Program-made: the position numbers and the translations under genes | Shown here: positions 1 through 13,500 of the stretch, in pieces | Position numbering within the stretch: position 1 is the stretch's first letter | Layout of the letters: each line of letters starts with the position of its first letter | The notes under the pieces: model-generated | Seen by the model: only the letters and a program-made list of their open reading frames with translations | Told to the model about the DNA's origin: nothing | The model's database searches: none | Assembly: GCA_002221725.1 (NCBI GenBank) | Contig: NJFT01000093.1 | Coordinates: 62,001 to 126,000, forward strand | Length of the DNA stretch: 64,000 nt | Source: Scedosporium boydii | Taxonomy: Eukaryota > Ascomycota > Sordariomycetes > Microascales > Microascaceae | Reading direction: 5' to 3'

Positions 1-3000
1 GGCACGTGAGCCCTTGGCGCCGTTTGCCTCGGCGCGTCCTTGATCGTCTGCTGAATCTGGAAGAGGACGTTGTCGAACTCCACCGTCTTCTCCGTGGGCT
101 TGTACATGGGCTGGGCGCCCATGACGGGGCTGTCCGTGAGTATGAAGAACGATCCGTCGCGGATGCGCCGCCGGACAAGGTTCCACCTCGTACGGGCCGG
201 GTTCCGCTCAAGTTGCGGCTTGTAGATGGAGTGCTGCGCGAGCTTGGAGTAGAAGAGCTCGAGGCGCTTGGCCATGCGTTCGAGGATCTGCATGAGGAAC
301 GAGCAGATGGCTGTCGTGCGCTGCTGGTCCGAGGATACCTCGAGGTTCATGATGCTGTCGAAGGCGTCCATGCCGCGACAGGCTTCTTCGCGGATGTCCT
401 CGAGGAGCTCGATGTCGAGCTGGACAGACTTGTTGGCGTAGTCCATGATGCCGCGCTCTTGGAAGCGCGCCGATTCGCTGTCGCAGATGAATTGGCCCAC
501 GAGGGCAATCTCCTTCGAGGTGGCGACGGCGTCCGGGGACGTCTTGGCACGGGCGATGGTGCCGAGGATATCGGGGAGCTTGGTATCCGCGCCGCCGGAA
601 GTGTTGGCGACAGTGAAGGAGAGCTTGAGGACGAGTTCCTGGAACTTGGGACCGAAGAGGGCCGAAAAGCCACCCTGGAGGAGACGCGACTGGTATTGGT
701 AGAAAATGCGGACACCGAGCATGTTGATCATGGTCTCCTGGTACCAGAGCTTGTTGTTGTTGGAGCCCATCAAATCGTCCATCTCGAATTGCTGTGCCAC
801 GAGGGTCTCGACGCTGGTGCGTAGGTAATCGGCCCACATGTCGTAGATGCCACTGAGTTCCTCGCACCCGTGGTAGTCTGGCTTGGGCGTGAGGTGGCCG
901 ACGAAGTACTTGGTGAGCAGACTAGCCACCTCCGGGTTGTTGGTGTGGGCGAGAGCGTCGAAAGACTTGGAGCAGTCAACACCGGCGTTGGACTTGATGA
1001 TGAGGGTGCCACCGGGGTGCATGGGGCAGAAGTCGGTGACGTCGTAGACGCTACCGTGGACACCGAGCCAGATGCGACCGCCGGGCCTATGGCCAGTATG
1101 AACGGCAAGTTGCGAAAGCGGGATCGTGGCGAGGTTGCAGGGAAGGGGTTTGGGTGTCATGAACACGTCCAACATGATCCTGCGCTCGGCAAACGCGGAA
1201 TTGATGATGAACTCAGTGGTATCCATGGTAGCGGTGCGGTGATTGTAGATTGCCTTGCGGATGCCCGACATGACCGAGTCGAAGACGGCAACTGAACCGC
1301 AGATGTAGAGGTAACCACCGAGACCACCTTGCTTCTTAGACATGACGAGGTCGCAAACGGTAGCGCCCTGCTCGGCAATCAGAGCATCAATGTATCGAGG
1401 CTCCATCCTCTTCTCGACGAGATCCCGCTGGACGGGATCGTACGCGAGGCCGCGGCTATCACGGGAAAAGGCAAGATGCACCTCCATGTAGCCTCCGGAG
1501 ACGTACTGACGCAGCTCGTCCTCGTAGCAGAACTTTTCGCGGCTCTGCACACCGAGGTAGAGGATGTTGCGGCCGACGGTCTGGCCGATGCGAGCCTGCC
1601 AGAAAGATCGGAACGGAGCGACGCCGCTGCCGCCGGCGAAGAAAGCGCAGGGAGCAGCACCATCAAGAGGAAGTTGGAAAGTAAGGGGGCGGGAGACACC
1701 GATGAGGACTTCCTCGTCGCCGCTGAGCGCGTTCTCGGGAGAATCGATGGGAGGGTTCAAAAAACCACTGCCCACACCGCAGCGGGAGATTTCATGACCG
1801 TGAGAGAAGGTAGGGCACAGCTTGTACTCGGCTCGGGAGACGGTGAGGTCGACGCTTGAGGGGAGGAGTTCCTCGGGGTAGTTGGAGATGGAGTAAGTGC
1901 GGGGAACCTCGACCTGGACAAGGTCACTGAGCCAGAAGAGGTCGGTGGTGAGATCGAAAGCTCTGTCCCAGATGCTGGGGGGAGTATCCTGCACCGCGGA
2001 CTGGAGAAGGTCACCAAGCGAACCACGGACGGGCCACTCAGTAGTGGCAAGCACTTGCAAGACGGTGTTGGAGGATGCGCGGAGCATGGCGTGGATCTTG
2101 AGGACGAGATCTTTGGTCAAAGGAGCCAGGTGACCACGGCGAAGGATGTCCTTGACGGTGAGTTGTCGGATGGCACCCGTCCTCCTTCCGTGAAGGTTAA
2201 TGCCGTGATTGACACTATCGAGGTGCTCGGCGAAGCGGGTCCACTTGCGATCAAGCGCAACACGCGAGTCGAGCATGTTTTCGAGGCCGAGAGCCGCAGC
2301 CACCTTGGCGCACTCACCCCAAGAGTTCAGGGGCATAACGGCCAGCCTGTCGCCAGGCTGGAAAGTCACGCCGGTTTCGTTGAGGTCGAGAGTTACCATG
2401 GCGAGAGAACGCTGGGGATCAGAGTCCACGAACTGCCGGCTGAGGATCCTGGATTTGTATCGGCACTCTTCAAAGGTACCTCGCATTTCATTTGGATCGA
2501 CGAGATTAGCACCACGGAAAGGCTCCAGTCGCTCCTTCATGGCGTCAGAAAACTGTCGGTGGACTTCTTCCCAGGGCCGACCGGCGTTGTCAGAAGCACC
2601 AGAGTTTCCGTTGGTCTCGGTACGGCCTGTCTTGGAGGCCACCTCGAGGATACCAAAGACCTTGTATCGGTGAGTGCCCATGAACCCTCGCTCGCCAGTG
2701 TATGCCTCGATGATTCCGTCCAAGACACCCATGAGCCGAGGGTCACCCGATTCAACAACGAATTCTGGAATGCGGTAGTGGTACTCGATGGCGGCAATAA
2801 AGGCCCTGAGGTTGGAGGGCAACCACGCGCGAAGGTGCAGACCTTCATTTCCGAGGAAGGAGTCGTACTTCTTACGGCCAAGGAACGCATCCATGAGGAG
2901 ATATGGCGAGAACTGGAGACCGGAGGCAGCGGGGCATCGCTTCGAGAGGGGGGCGGAGAATTTGCCCCAGCGAACCCACTCCATGGCTGAGACGTAGTTG

Positions 3001-4310
3001 TCTCCTGAGCTGGGATTCGTCGAGATGGAGTGGAAGGCATTAGGCATGCGCTCGAGGATTTCCTTGAGTCGAATCATCTCACGGAGAAGGCCTTCGACGT
3101 TTCGGTTCATGACAGCCTCTTGGCAAGCGGCGATGGCATCAGGTCCATGTTGGAAGGAAGCTACAGACAAGGTTAGTGTCAAAAGAAGATGCATTACAGC
3201 GTCTCGTCATTTACCATCAGTATCACCACAGCCCTTGAGGAAAGCAATTTCGGTTCGTTCGCCGAACATGGGCCATCGAAGATCGGTGTTGTCGAATCTG
3301 CCAACATAGGGTACGGTCGAAGTCGGATCTCTGACCTTGAGGTTATAGGTGGCCTGGTCGTAGAAGGTGAGGTGAGGAATCGCACGGCCCATGCGACGGG
3401 AGATTTGCCAATACGGCAGACCGATAACCTTGGGGATACCGATGAGTTCGGGGCCAAGGTAGTCGGCCATCTCGACCTGAGGGCCGGTCGATACTTTGTT
3501 GATACTGACGCCGTCGTAGCCATCGTTCTTATCTTCGTACCGGTAGATGGAGCAAAGCATGCCGAGAGCGACAATGGCAGCCCACAGCGCCCTGTCGGGG
3601 ATAACATCCTCGGTTCCCTCCACCATTGGTAGCGCGGCAATGGATTCCCTAACACGACCGCGCCCGACACATCCGGGCATTCTCTCGCAAAGATCGGACC
3701 ACACACGACCGGGTGAGTTGGCGAGGGCACCGGCAGCGTCATTCGCATCGGGCGGGAAGAAACCGTACTCGGCGCTAAGATAACCGTCCTTCCATCCCGT
3801 CCTGGCACCAATTTCCTCGGCTCTAATCATGACTTGCCGGGCGGGTGCGCCGAGCGCCACTGCTAATAAGTCTCGGTCGTCGGCTGTGAGTGTGTCGACA
3901 TTCTTCACCTGTTTGATGTAGTCTGCTGATGGGATTTTGGAGTACAGGATTTCATTAATGGCCTTTCGTTCCCTGTCATGGTGTTAGGCTTTCATGAGAG
4001 CCCCAGTCGAGGGTACAAGTTCTTGTCAGTCTACGTAAGAGGGGGCCTACCTTGTCCTTAGGAACTCATCGACGTCTACACCTCTGGGGATCTATCAACG
4101 CTCGTTAATACTGCAAATGACTCAACGCAAATCCACCAAATATGGGCCGACACTTACATCGAAAGCAGCGTGAAGGTCTCCTGCCTGGGCATAGCCAGAG
4201 AATGAACAACCACGAGGTCCGCGGGTCCTTGAAGACGCCCTCGAACCGGCCGGACACACACCACCGGCGCCGGCGAATGACCCAGACACGGGACACGACC
4301 TCTCAGACAT
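1..4310 (-). CDS. IDO-like dioxygenase / FAD-NADPH reductase / cytochrome b5 fusion protein (3' end beyond window)
   Basis: Four exons read on the minus strand: 4158-4310, 4051-4091 (41 nt), 3216-3972 and 3160 to beyond base 1; all joins keep frame. The start is ATG at 4310 (MSERSC). At least 1,370 residues are seen and no stop is reached. Order of domains: an indoleamine-2,3-dioxygenase-like haem fold (about 60-500) with a proximal-His motif MGTHRYKVFG near residue 480 followed by KTGR..TNG; an FAD-binding reductase module of the sulfite reductase/P450 reductase type with RTYSIS near 739; an NADPH-binding part with AGGSGVAPFRSF near 824 and YLYICGS; a cytochrome b5 domain with HPGG near 1032 and a second haem His in LAHTNNPEVASLL; then about 300 residues of unassigned helical sequence. 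No flavodoxin (FMN) domain is seen. The inferred role is oxygenation of an indole-like or other substrate, with electrons passing NADPH-FAD-b5-haem inside one chain. Substrate unknown. Confidence 0.85.
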
Positions 4311-7300
4311 TATGGCCTATTAAACACAAAAAAATAGGGAAAGATTTTGCAAAATGTATGAAAGGAAAAGGAACCTGCCCTTGGAAGCGAAGAAAAACAA
4401 CAACGCTTGGAAAGAAGCAAGCCGCCTGGGCCACCACACAACAACGGGCTCACAAAGAGAAGGATTGTGAGGAAGAGAAGAGAAGCGTCGCCCTCGAGGC
4501 TACGGTGATGAGGTTGGCAAAAAAGGCATTAGGAGACAGAAGATCTAGAAGGGGGATACGTCGGACCGCGACTCGGGATGACTACATCTATTAATATGAA
4601 GTAAAACTACTTGTACGTAAAATTGTTTACACCGCATGTGGAGATCATAGGGAAAAGAAAGGGGACATGGCACTGGCCACCCCCCTAGTTTGGCATCGGT
4701 CTTTAGCTGCTGCCAGACGACGGGTAGTGTCGGGATCCCTTCGTGGAGTAAAGTAAAGAAAAAAAAATAGGGCCCGGGATACGGTGGTATTGGTAAATGT
4801 GTATGAGTCCGACATGCGATTTTAGGTTACGGGTTTGGGGGGTCCGAAACACGGCGTTGTGGGGTCAGGGTGGTTTAGGCCTGGCCATGGTCGCAGTGTC
4901 AGTGTCCTGTCCACTTCAAGTCAACCTTAACAGCGTTTAAGGAGGCCTTGAAGATTTCAAGATCCAGACTTCCTGTATCTTGGCAATGTGGAGACTGAAG
5001 TCGAGGCGAGAGGAGAGAAGTCGAGATCTACCACTTCATGGCGCGATGCAAGGGAGATCTGGCTGAGGCTGGCCAAAATGGGATACTGTCCGCTGGCGAG
5101 ACCGACGAGAACGGCCGGAGGGACGGGGCCAACAGCCAATCACGGACAGGGGATGAACCCTGCTGGGAATATTCCCCTGCCATCACTGTCACTTTGGAGG
5201 TTTTGAAAGATCTCAAACTTCGCCAAGGCGCTAATTTGTGGGTCGTCCAGGGGATGAAATTGATGCATGAACAGCCTGTCAGTCGAGCGAGAGCTCTGTC
5301 CATGTCATGCCCTCTTTCTCAAACTTTATGAGACGAGATGTCAGTCATTGATTGGCCTTTGCGGAGGAATTCTTGTTGGCTGTCTGTCGTCCCCAAAGAA
5401 GCTGTCATCGAAGAAGGCCAAGCTCAGAGGCGAAGAGAAACTGCCGGCGGTTAAGCTTGTGCCATCTACCCTGCACCTTGCTTTCGTAGCATCGCCAACG
5501 CCGCCGCAACGTGGCTACGTAATCCAGCAAATTCTCCTGTCAGGGCTTGCATCGTAGCGAGATGCCAGGGACAGGCACGGTCTGGCCATTGACTAGTACT
5601 TCGTAGAGCTGCTGGTAACCTAGCCACTGTCAACCTCCTGAGAAGTGCGAGGACAACGTATTGAGTATTCGCAGAAGAGAGATCAAGGTGGATACGGTGA
5701 GGTACGTAATACAAACCCACTGATCATATAGGCAGGCTTCGCTAAGCTTGCCCTGCTACATGGAAATCGGTACTTCCTGTGAAGCCGTCTCGTCCACGAA
5801 CCTGCCGGTCTGTCTGTTCTCATCGGTGAGAGTGAGAGGACTGAGAGGCGGCCCGAGCCCGCAGACCGACAGTTGCCATTCTGGTAGAACGATCCATTAT
5901 CTACCTGTTAAACAACAACAGAAACCCAAAAGAAAAGAAAATGGTACGTTGTGAGCTGGTGATGTTACAAGGACAGTTGAGAAAACTTAATCGAAGCTGG
6001 AGCAGAAACCGTCTCAAAAAAGAGGGTTGGTGCGGGAAGGGAAGGGGAGAAGCCTAACTTTAAGAGGAAACAAGCTTTACGACAGGTGGAGGAAAGTCTC
6101 GGCACTTGAAGATACCTGTCTCGGTCCGTCACCCGTGGTCCGCTGACGGGTGACGGACACTAGATTGGGCGCGAATTATTGGCTGACAGCGTGACGAGCG
6201 AGTGTCTCAGATGTACTCTGATGTACTCTAATTTGACACAGGTAGTTTCTTGAGAGGGAAGGTCCACTCCGCCCTGTGGGGTCTCCCCAATCTTCATCAG
6301 TTTCGAGATCTAAAGTTTTAAGATTATCTATCCCTGCCCGTCGACTAGAAAACCAGGGGAAAATGCATTTCCTCTGTCCGAGGAGAAATCGCCGAAGACA
6401 CTGCTGCGGACGAACATGGCATAATTGGCCATTGCGCATTCGCCTCACTGACCAGCAGGGTGGTCCCTCAGTATGCGGTTGGTCAGGGTGTGATGTGGTG
6501 ATGAGGTGATGTGGATGTAAGTGTGAGGATATCACATCAATGATGGCTTGAGGATTCTTCTTCGCGATGTTTGAGATTTTTTTTGGTCTCTCCGCTGAAG
6601 CACCGGTCCCATATCATCGCGGGTTAAGGCCAAGTTTCCCTCCACAATGCCGGCATGCGGCCCTCCACTCTAACCGACCATTCTGCCTACACCCAACCTC
6701 AACTGTACTCAGTTACAAACAGACTGTCTGTTCGGTGATCACCAGCGCTGCGAAGATCCTTCTACCCGCCAACGTTGAACACACCATCTCAGCCATTATA
6801 AACTGCCATTTAATATAGGCGGCAAAGACATGGCTCCATGCGGGTGTAGATCAAGCTGTCACTAGAAAGATCATCATCCTTCTGGAAATATTTTTTCGGC
6901 GGATAGATTACTATCTCGAAATAGAACATGTCCACTATTACTGTCGGTATGCCCGTGGTTGTGCAATGCCCATCCATCTCTTCTCGATTTCTCTCGGCCG
7001 GGTCGCCGGAGACGGAACCGTCGTCTCGCCTCACCGCCCATCCCCCCCTTCCATCATTCGACTTTGGCTCCAGGTCAGGACGATTCGTTCGCAGCACAAG
7101 CTATGTCGCATTACACAATTGTGTCAACTGATCCCGGATTCCTGGTCAATAGCATCAAGCGCCCATGCTGACCGCGGTCGACGAGGTTCATGAAATAGGG
7201 GGAGAGGGAAAAGGGAGGAATGCGCACAGAGTTTTTTGGGTTTGAAGTTCCTTGGACGTCGGGATGTTTCTCCCAGGTTAACTGGCTGGACGCATGAGAT

Positions 7301-9816
7301 CCCAAGCCAGCGTATCGCCGATGGACAGGGTTCCAAAGCCAAGATCTAGGACCCATGAGCCTGTAACAGTCGAATAATATGTTGGGTGCTTGATGCTCTC
7401 TGCAGATCAGGGGCTGGTCGAGCGGTTTTCCCTCACACCAAAATAGCTCGAGGTTGTCGTCCATTGTCTTCATCCACAGATCCACAGGCGCACGTCCAGT
7501 TGAGCCCCGAGAGCTCTGAGAATCCGCACTGTAAGTACAGTAGGTGACCCAGGTGAAGATTCGCTCAAGGCGGCGCCTGAAGCCGAAGCGGAAATGGCTC
7601 GAGAGAGCCTAGGCCAACAGTGTTCCTGCTTGTTTGATACTGTTCCATCATCGAACGTTCATCAGCTCCGCTTCGCAAGGGCCCGTTTCATGGTGCGCCG
7701 CGGCTTCATCGAATCCAAGCCGCTTCCGAAACTGTGAAATGACGAAAATACCGACTCATATAAACACCGGTAGTCATATCGTACTCGTACGTGAAGTGTC
7801 AAAGGATTCTCCGATCGAATCCCAACGTCTGCTCGCTGTGTATCCATCCCGAGACAAGGCGTCATTCGCGCCACGTCTTGTTAAATCCCTAGGATTTTTG
7901 ACGCTCACCTCTGGATGGCATGGGATGTAAGCCAAGCCCTGCCAAGCTTGGGAAGAAACAAAGGCAAGAACCTTTCGTTCTGCCTTCACCTAGTCCACAG
8001 CACGTCTTGAAAGACCCGGGAATGTGGCTGACTCTGGACCATCCCATCAACTCACTCGTACATTGCTTAGATTTTGAAGAACATCAGTCGATCGAGATTG
8101 ATAAGCCTAGCCCGACTTACTCCGAACAGGAATAAGCAGAGGCAGACGTCTACCCCAGTACGACAATTAGGCTCGATGATCTTCCTGTGTTTTTTACTGG
8201 CTGGCTGTCATATCGCGGGAAACCCTAAATAAACCACTGACTAGGCCTTTGTGCCTGGCCGTCTGTAATGCGTGCGAGACAGACGTGCGAGACAGAACTG
8301 GTCCATCCGCTCCTGCCTAGCCTTCAAGGCTCGTCGCATCGAGAGCTTGCACTTCAGACAGAATCCCGCAGAGACAGCTCGCACAGCTCGTAACGGAGCC
8401 ATATTCATCCTTCATTAGTAGTTCATCCCACGAGCCTCCCCTTCATGACCAGTGTCCCAGTGGAAGTTCCGTGGCTGTTAATTCCATGTCTCTTGTAATG
8501 TCCTCACTCCGTTCTCGGTACTGCTTTTACTTGCAAGGGAGCTGAAGGAGCAAGCCAATGGATCATTTTACCATCTTGGAGGCCAAGGTTTGTCAGTGAT
8601 ACCGTATTCCCCGACCGAGGGAGTTTGTGCTCAGCAAGAAAATTTCCTATCTTTCTACAAGCCGGATATGGAATATCTCACATTGGTCTTCGAGCTGGAT
8701 TCCACATGCCAGTCCCATGAGTATAGTAAAATCAACGCCTGCGGACCCGAGAGAAAAAGAGGCGGCCATTCAAGCGCCTGGGCCTGTGGCAGTCATGACG
8801 TACTGGAGTTGGCGCACCTTCATGTGAACTTTCTTCGGCCTCGTCACCAGATATAGCTCCATTCATCGAACAGGCCGCTCAACCCTCATCGAAGTGACCC
8901 ATCATCGCTAACACGGGGATGTGGCTTCTCCAACGAGACACCTCGGGCTCATTATTCCACCTGGATTTAAAGTAGCAGTGGCGCCTCAGATTCGACGTCC
9001 ACGACGGCAATAGCGTCAAATGAACCCGCGATCTGAATTTCCGCGCTACCAAGTCAAATTTGATGTCAATTACAAAGTACCACATAGCATCATCTTTGAG
9101 GCCCCTTGCACGTGTAGCTTTGTTTCTAGCCCGCTCTTTTTAAACTAGATTCTTCTCACTAATGAGCATGAGGAGTCATGGCCAGATCCCAGCTGACATG
9201 TATATAAATCCGATGTGGCCCCCGACCCAACTTCTTCCAGACTCTCACATCTCAATATACCGCACAGAACTCCAGCCCATCTTAATGTTACGCATGAGTA
9301 GCACGCGAGGTGGGAATAGTGGCCCCCAGCAGGCCTCGAGACATCTGGCGCAATTAATCCTGGCCAAGTGATGTTCTTCGGTCACAAACAAGGTCAGCTA
9401 CAAATTTTCCATTTCTTTTCTTATATGCAGCACTTTCTATTTCATTACACATCTGCCCCAGTGCCATCGTTTTCTTTCAAACATAGAGAAGGAGCCCAGC
9501 GGCGTTCTTCTGAGAGCTCACACTCTCCTGCTAAACTTCCTGCACTTTATCATGGATGCAAATACAATAGACACCCAGTTGCGTGCGGCAATGATGGCAA
9601 ACCAGTGAGGAAACGAAAAGGCACCAGATGGGGAGCAACGCTCAGTAGTTTACAGCCTTCTGACGACCGAACCCATCGCCGTTGCCGGATCTGAGGCTGC
9701 CGAGTCGACGTTTGAGATTGGCTTGAAGCGTGAACGACATCTTGGGCTTCTGGGAAGGAGTCGAGGGTGAACGAAGAAGCTTCGTCGTTACGCGGTGGAT
9801 CCTAGCATGAATGGGC
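4311..9816. other. Gene-free interval upstream of the dioxygenase fusion
   Basis: No ORF here has a recognisable domain, a signal peptide with a following domain, or a chain of splice-consistent exons. The first few hundred bases should hold the promoter of the minus-strand gene ending at 4310. One copy of the dispersed word TACTTCGTA lies at 5597-5605. I see nothing else that I can name. Confidence 0.6.
8271..8296. repeat. 13-bp perfect tandem duplication
   Basis: Two exact adjacent copies of CGTGCGAGACAGA in intergenic DNA. It is probably a slippage product; no function is suggested. Confidence 0.7.
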
Positions 9817-10500
9817 GGTTAGCCGAAGCTAACCTGGCCCGAAGACCTGTGGGTTCAGAAAAGAAACCAACAGCACACATATATCGTCACTGGCCCGGGA
9901 GCCTCAACGAAGAAAAAAGAGTCATCATTACCCACCTTGAGAGTTCGCCCATTCTCTTCAAAAGATCGGAGGAACCTAGCAAGTGTGGGAGGTTAGCCGG
10001 AGCTAACCTGGCCCGAAGACCTGTGGGTTCAGAAAAGAAACCAACAATGCCAAAGTATCCTCATCAGCTCGAAAGCTTCAATGAAGAAAAAAAGAGTCAT
10101 CATTACCCACCTCGAGAGTTGTCCGTTCTCTTCTCTTCAAGAGATCGGAGGAACCTAGCAAGGATGGGAGGTTAGCCGAAGCTAACCTGGTCACAAGGAC
10201 CTGTGGGTTCAGAAAACCATGTTGTGTCTTCAGCTCGAAAGCGTCAGAAAGTGCGAGCATCATCATTACCCACCTTGAGAGCTCGTCCATTATATTTAAG
10301 GAATGAGAGGAGCCTATCAAGTGTGGGAGGTTAGCCGGAGCTAACCTGGTCCAAGGACCTGTGGGTTCAGAAAACCATGTCGTGTCTTCAGCCTAAGGGC
10401 GTCAGAAAGTGTGGTTCATCACCATTACCCATCTTGATATTGTCCGGCCCACGGAAGGGGTTCGCCATTGTCACGAGCGGGGAGGTCAGCGAAGCTGATC
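9817..10500. repeat. Tandem array of ~155-180-bp units, each with a hairpin-forming palindrome
   Basis: Units begin at 9817, 9991, 10170 and 10329, with a decayed fifth start near 10484. Each opens with GGTTAGC, a 4-base loop (CGAA or CGGA) and GCTAACC, a perfect 7-bp inverted repeat, then continues with a shared CTGTGGGTTCAGAAAA block and a CATTACCCA block. Spacings are about 174, 179, 159 and 155 bp. The fifth copy has GGTCAGC...GCTGATC, which keeps the pairing through a compensatory change. A plus-strand ORF spans the first copies, but the reading frame is not kept from unit to unit, so I treat the array as noncoding. Confidence 0.8.
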
Positions 10501-13500
10501 GGGTTCGTACAAGTCTATGGCGGGGTGAGGAGGTCAGTCAATGGCCGTTTCGATGCAATTGGCACCGGTTGAAAAGGTCCAGAGCGCGGGGACGAAGCCT
10601 GAACGAGCAGTTGCATCGAGGAGCACTCACCCGTCCTTGTACACGCCTTGTCTATAAAGAACCGGTGTGATGGATTGGGACCTGTGATGAAATGTCAATC
10701 CCTGCACTACGTGCGGTGCCCTGCGGGACAGAGTCTTGCGCGGCGAAAATGGGAGTCGAAGCTGAGGTCCTTGGCACATTGCCTGAGATTGTTTGCCAAT
10801 CCGGATTAGTCGATCTGTGACGTGGTCTTTCGGGAGCGTTGGGAAGCCCGAGAAGAAATTGAGAACTGCACTTACACATCAAACTGGAAGAAACTAACAC
10901 ACGATTCTAGGACCGACCATACAAGAGATTCTCGACAACCTAGGAGCCGTTGGGTAGAGGGAACATGACGACAAGGGGGACGGGGCACGATGGAACATGG
11001 AAACTAGAAACTGAATCAGGGCACAGGACAAGGAAGACGATGACTTTACGATGGACGAAGATGGTGAATGGAAGATCATGGAGATGATGATGATGTCGAA
11101 GAGGATGAAAATGACGAAGAGGATGAAGATGGTGAAGAGGACGAAGATGGTGAAGATGATGGATGGACGACAAGCTGAATGGATGATAGAAGAACGAACG
11201 GACGTTGGGAGAAGAGGGTGAGAGTTTGGAATCGGAGTCAAGAAGGTCAAATATATCACCAAGTTCTCTTTAAAGGGATCGTGGTCATGACTTCTCTGTT
11301 CAACGACTTTTCATGGAAAGAGCTAACTATTTTGTGACATCAAGTATCTACGATCTTCGCAGCCCATTACTTTCAATGCAGTTGCAGCCTCCAATCTGTT
11401 CAAGTGTAAGGGAGGGCAACTTCTAAAAGAGGTGAATTGTCCGGAGCTCCTTCGATGGCGTGGACTGGGCGGGTTGCTTCGATCTTACCGTGTAAGTTGT
11501 CCTGGCCTGCTACCGCTGAAAGACGGAAGGCGGGGTTATCCGCTCTTGTTTGAACCAGTCTTACTCCTCCTCGCTGTCTATCTTGTCACGAAAGAGATAT
11601 CTTCCCATCCAGATTGTCGAGCAGTTACGGGCAGGGGCTTTGTGAACGACTGAATTTTTCTCCCCTGTCGACCTTCCCGTCTCCAACGTATCTGGATGAA
11701 GGTATGAGTGGCTCCTACTCGGGTCTACAAGGCCTTATCAGGCAGAGGATCTTTCTTGTGATATACACATCAAATGGTAACAATTAAAAGTAACGGAGAC
11801 GGACCTGTCCTGGATTTTATCGGGTTATGGGTACTATGGAGGAAGGACGACGCCGGCGAGTCGGCTGAGTCCGGAACGCATCAGAAGGTCGCGGGAGGAT
11901 GTTCGTCCGGCACCGTTTAGTCACGCCGGTCGGGCTGTATGGTTACAATAAAAAAACCGGGGATGGAATGGAGTGGCTTCGAGACGGCACATTACACTAC
12001 TGACCGGACACAATGGAGTAGAAATCAACGACGAGACACACAGCTTAAGTGTGGTCCTACGATACTACGAAGTACACAAAATTTTGAATCCTCAATCCTC
12101 CATCATTCATGGGAGCCTCAACCTCGACTCCCCGAGGAAGGAAGCCTTCGGGTCCCGAGCTAAAGCAGGTTGAATACGAAGGAACGGGTGCCGGAATGAC
12201 GACGACTGATAAGACCGATAATCCTAACGAGAAAGACCGATGCTGAGACGCGGCATTCGTCGTCCATCCGTTCGAAACGGATTGTTTTCCCCCATCTTCT
12301 TTTTTATGTTAAGCCCAAATTTCCCCAGTTCGCTATCAACCAATTGGGGATGGCCGACAAGAATAAAATTGGTTGATCTATTTCTGGATGAGTCTGCTCG
12401 GGCCAATTTTACCGCGTCTTACCTGCACTGGTTGTCTCTTTGGGCAGTGAAGCGAAGCGAACAGGACGACCCCCACGTGACCCGTAGGGCAGACAGGCGG
12501 AATGCTTCCTCGGCAGTCGCAGTTTACTACGAAGTCCTCTGTACTTGTCACCATAGGATTATCGCATTTTATTGCCTCGTTGTTTGCTGTCTCAGGGAGA
12601 CGGGGATGCACGATATTTGAAGCAGTGGATTATGCAGGACAACACATCGAGTCCTGGAGGACGATGCCACCTCGCAAATTGAACCTTTTTTTTCTCCCGT
12701 CTCTTGGTGGATACTGTGCCTGTTGCCATTCCCTCTCGTACCTCTCGTTGACAAATGGGCAGGCCCCAATGACCTCCATCATACCTAATGTACTCCGTAC
12801 GAAGTACAATGACAATCAAGGACGATGGCATCGATTGCGAAGTAGTTTACTTTGCTCCCCTTCTTTCCAAGCTCCTGTATCCGAGAAGAAAGGAAGAACC
12901 ACCTCGTCTTGCCACATTGATCAGGGAATCACCTTCGTCAATGAGGGTGGCAGTGCCTCGGGTCTTGGCTTTCATCTGACTCGAATTGCAGCTGTGCCTC
13001 AATTGTCTTTTTTATCTCGGGTTGCACAGCCATACTCTGCGACACACATGCCTGTCTTGGACCCTCTCCCCAGGGTACTGGTACAGGAGAGTGGAAATGG
13101 GGAGAGGAGCAGTACCTGTTCCACCATAGTGTTTACCAGCAAGATTGCAGTATCGCCGTTCTCTCAGTCTCCCGTCAAAGTAGCGATCGGGTTTAGGCTT
13201 GTATGGGGACTAGTGTGTGGCAAGCATGCATTGTAAGCCCATACGACCCAGTCGAAATGCTTCGTATGCCCACATTGCATAGCCAATCACCGCGGGGGCG
13301 GAACGCGCCTGCACCTTAATTGCGGCTTGCCAATTTTAACGATTTGATGTTCGCCCTATTAGCAGCCTGACCAGGCTACAGGTGATACATAGACTGATAA
13401 GTCGATCCTTCCAGCTAGTCTCTTGTCTGTCTCCTCTGAGAGGTACAAAACGGGCTCCCCTGCTCCTCTTTCTGGAAAACCGACGCTCGCTTTGTTTGTC

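Noticed and set aside
6..2990. Long plus-strand ORFs (272 and 311 codons, among others)
   Set aside because: They lie antisense to the minus-strand oxygenase fusion, which shows FAD, NADPH and b5 motifs; the plus frames are shadows of its codon bias.
4142..4594. Plus-strand Lys/Arg-rich ORF of 150 codons
   Set aside because: Overlaps exon 1 and the 5' flank of the minus-strand oxygenase gene; composition looks like noncoding AAA/GAA-rich sequence.
9795..10175. Plus-strand ORF across the tandem array
   Set aside because: The unit lengths are not all multiples of three, so the frame is not kept from unit to unit; coding is unlikely.
12502..13236. Plus-strand ORF of 244 codons
   Set aside because: No domain, no periodic codon signal that I can see, and no splice partners; it also contains a dispersed TACTTCGTA-family word. 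Likely chance.
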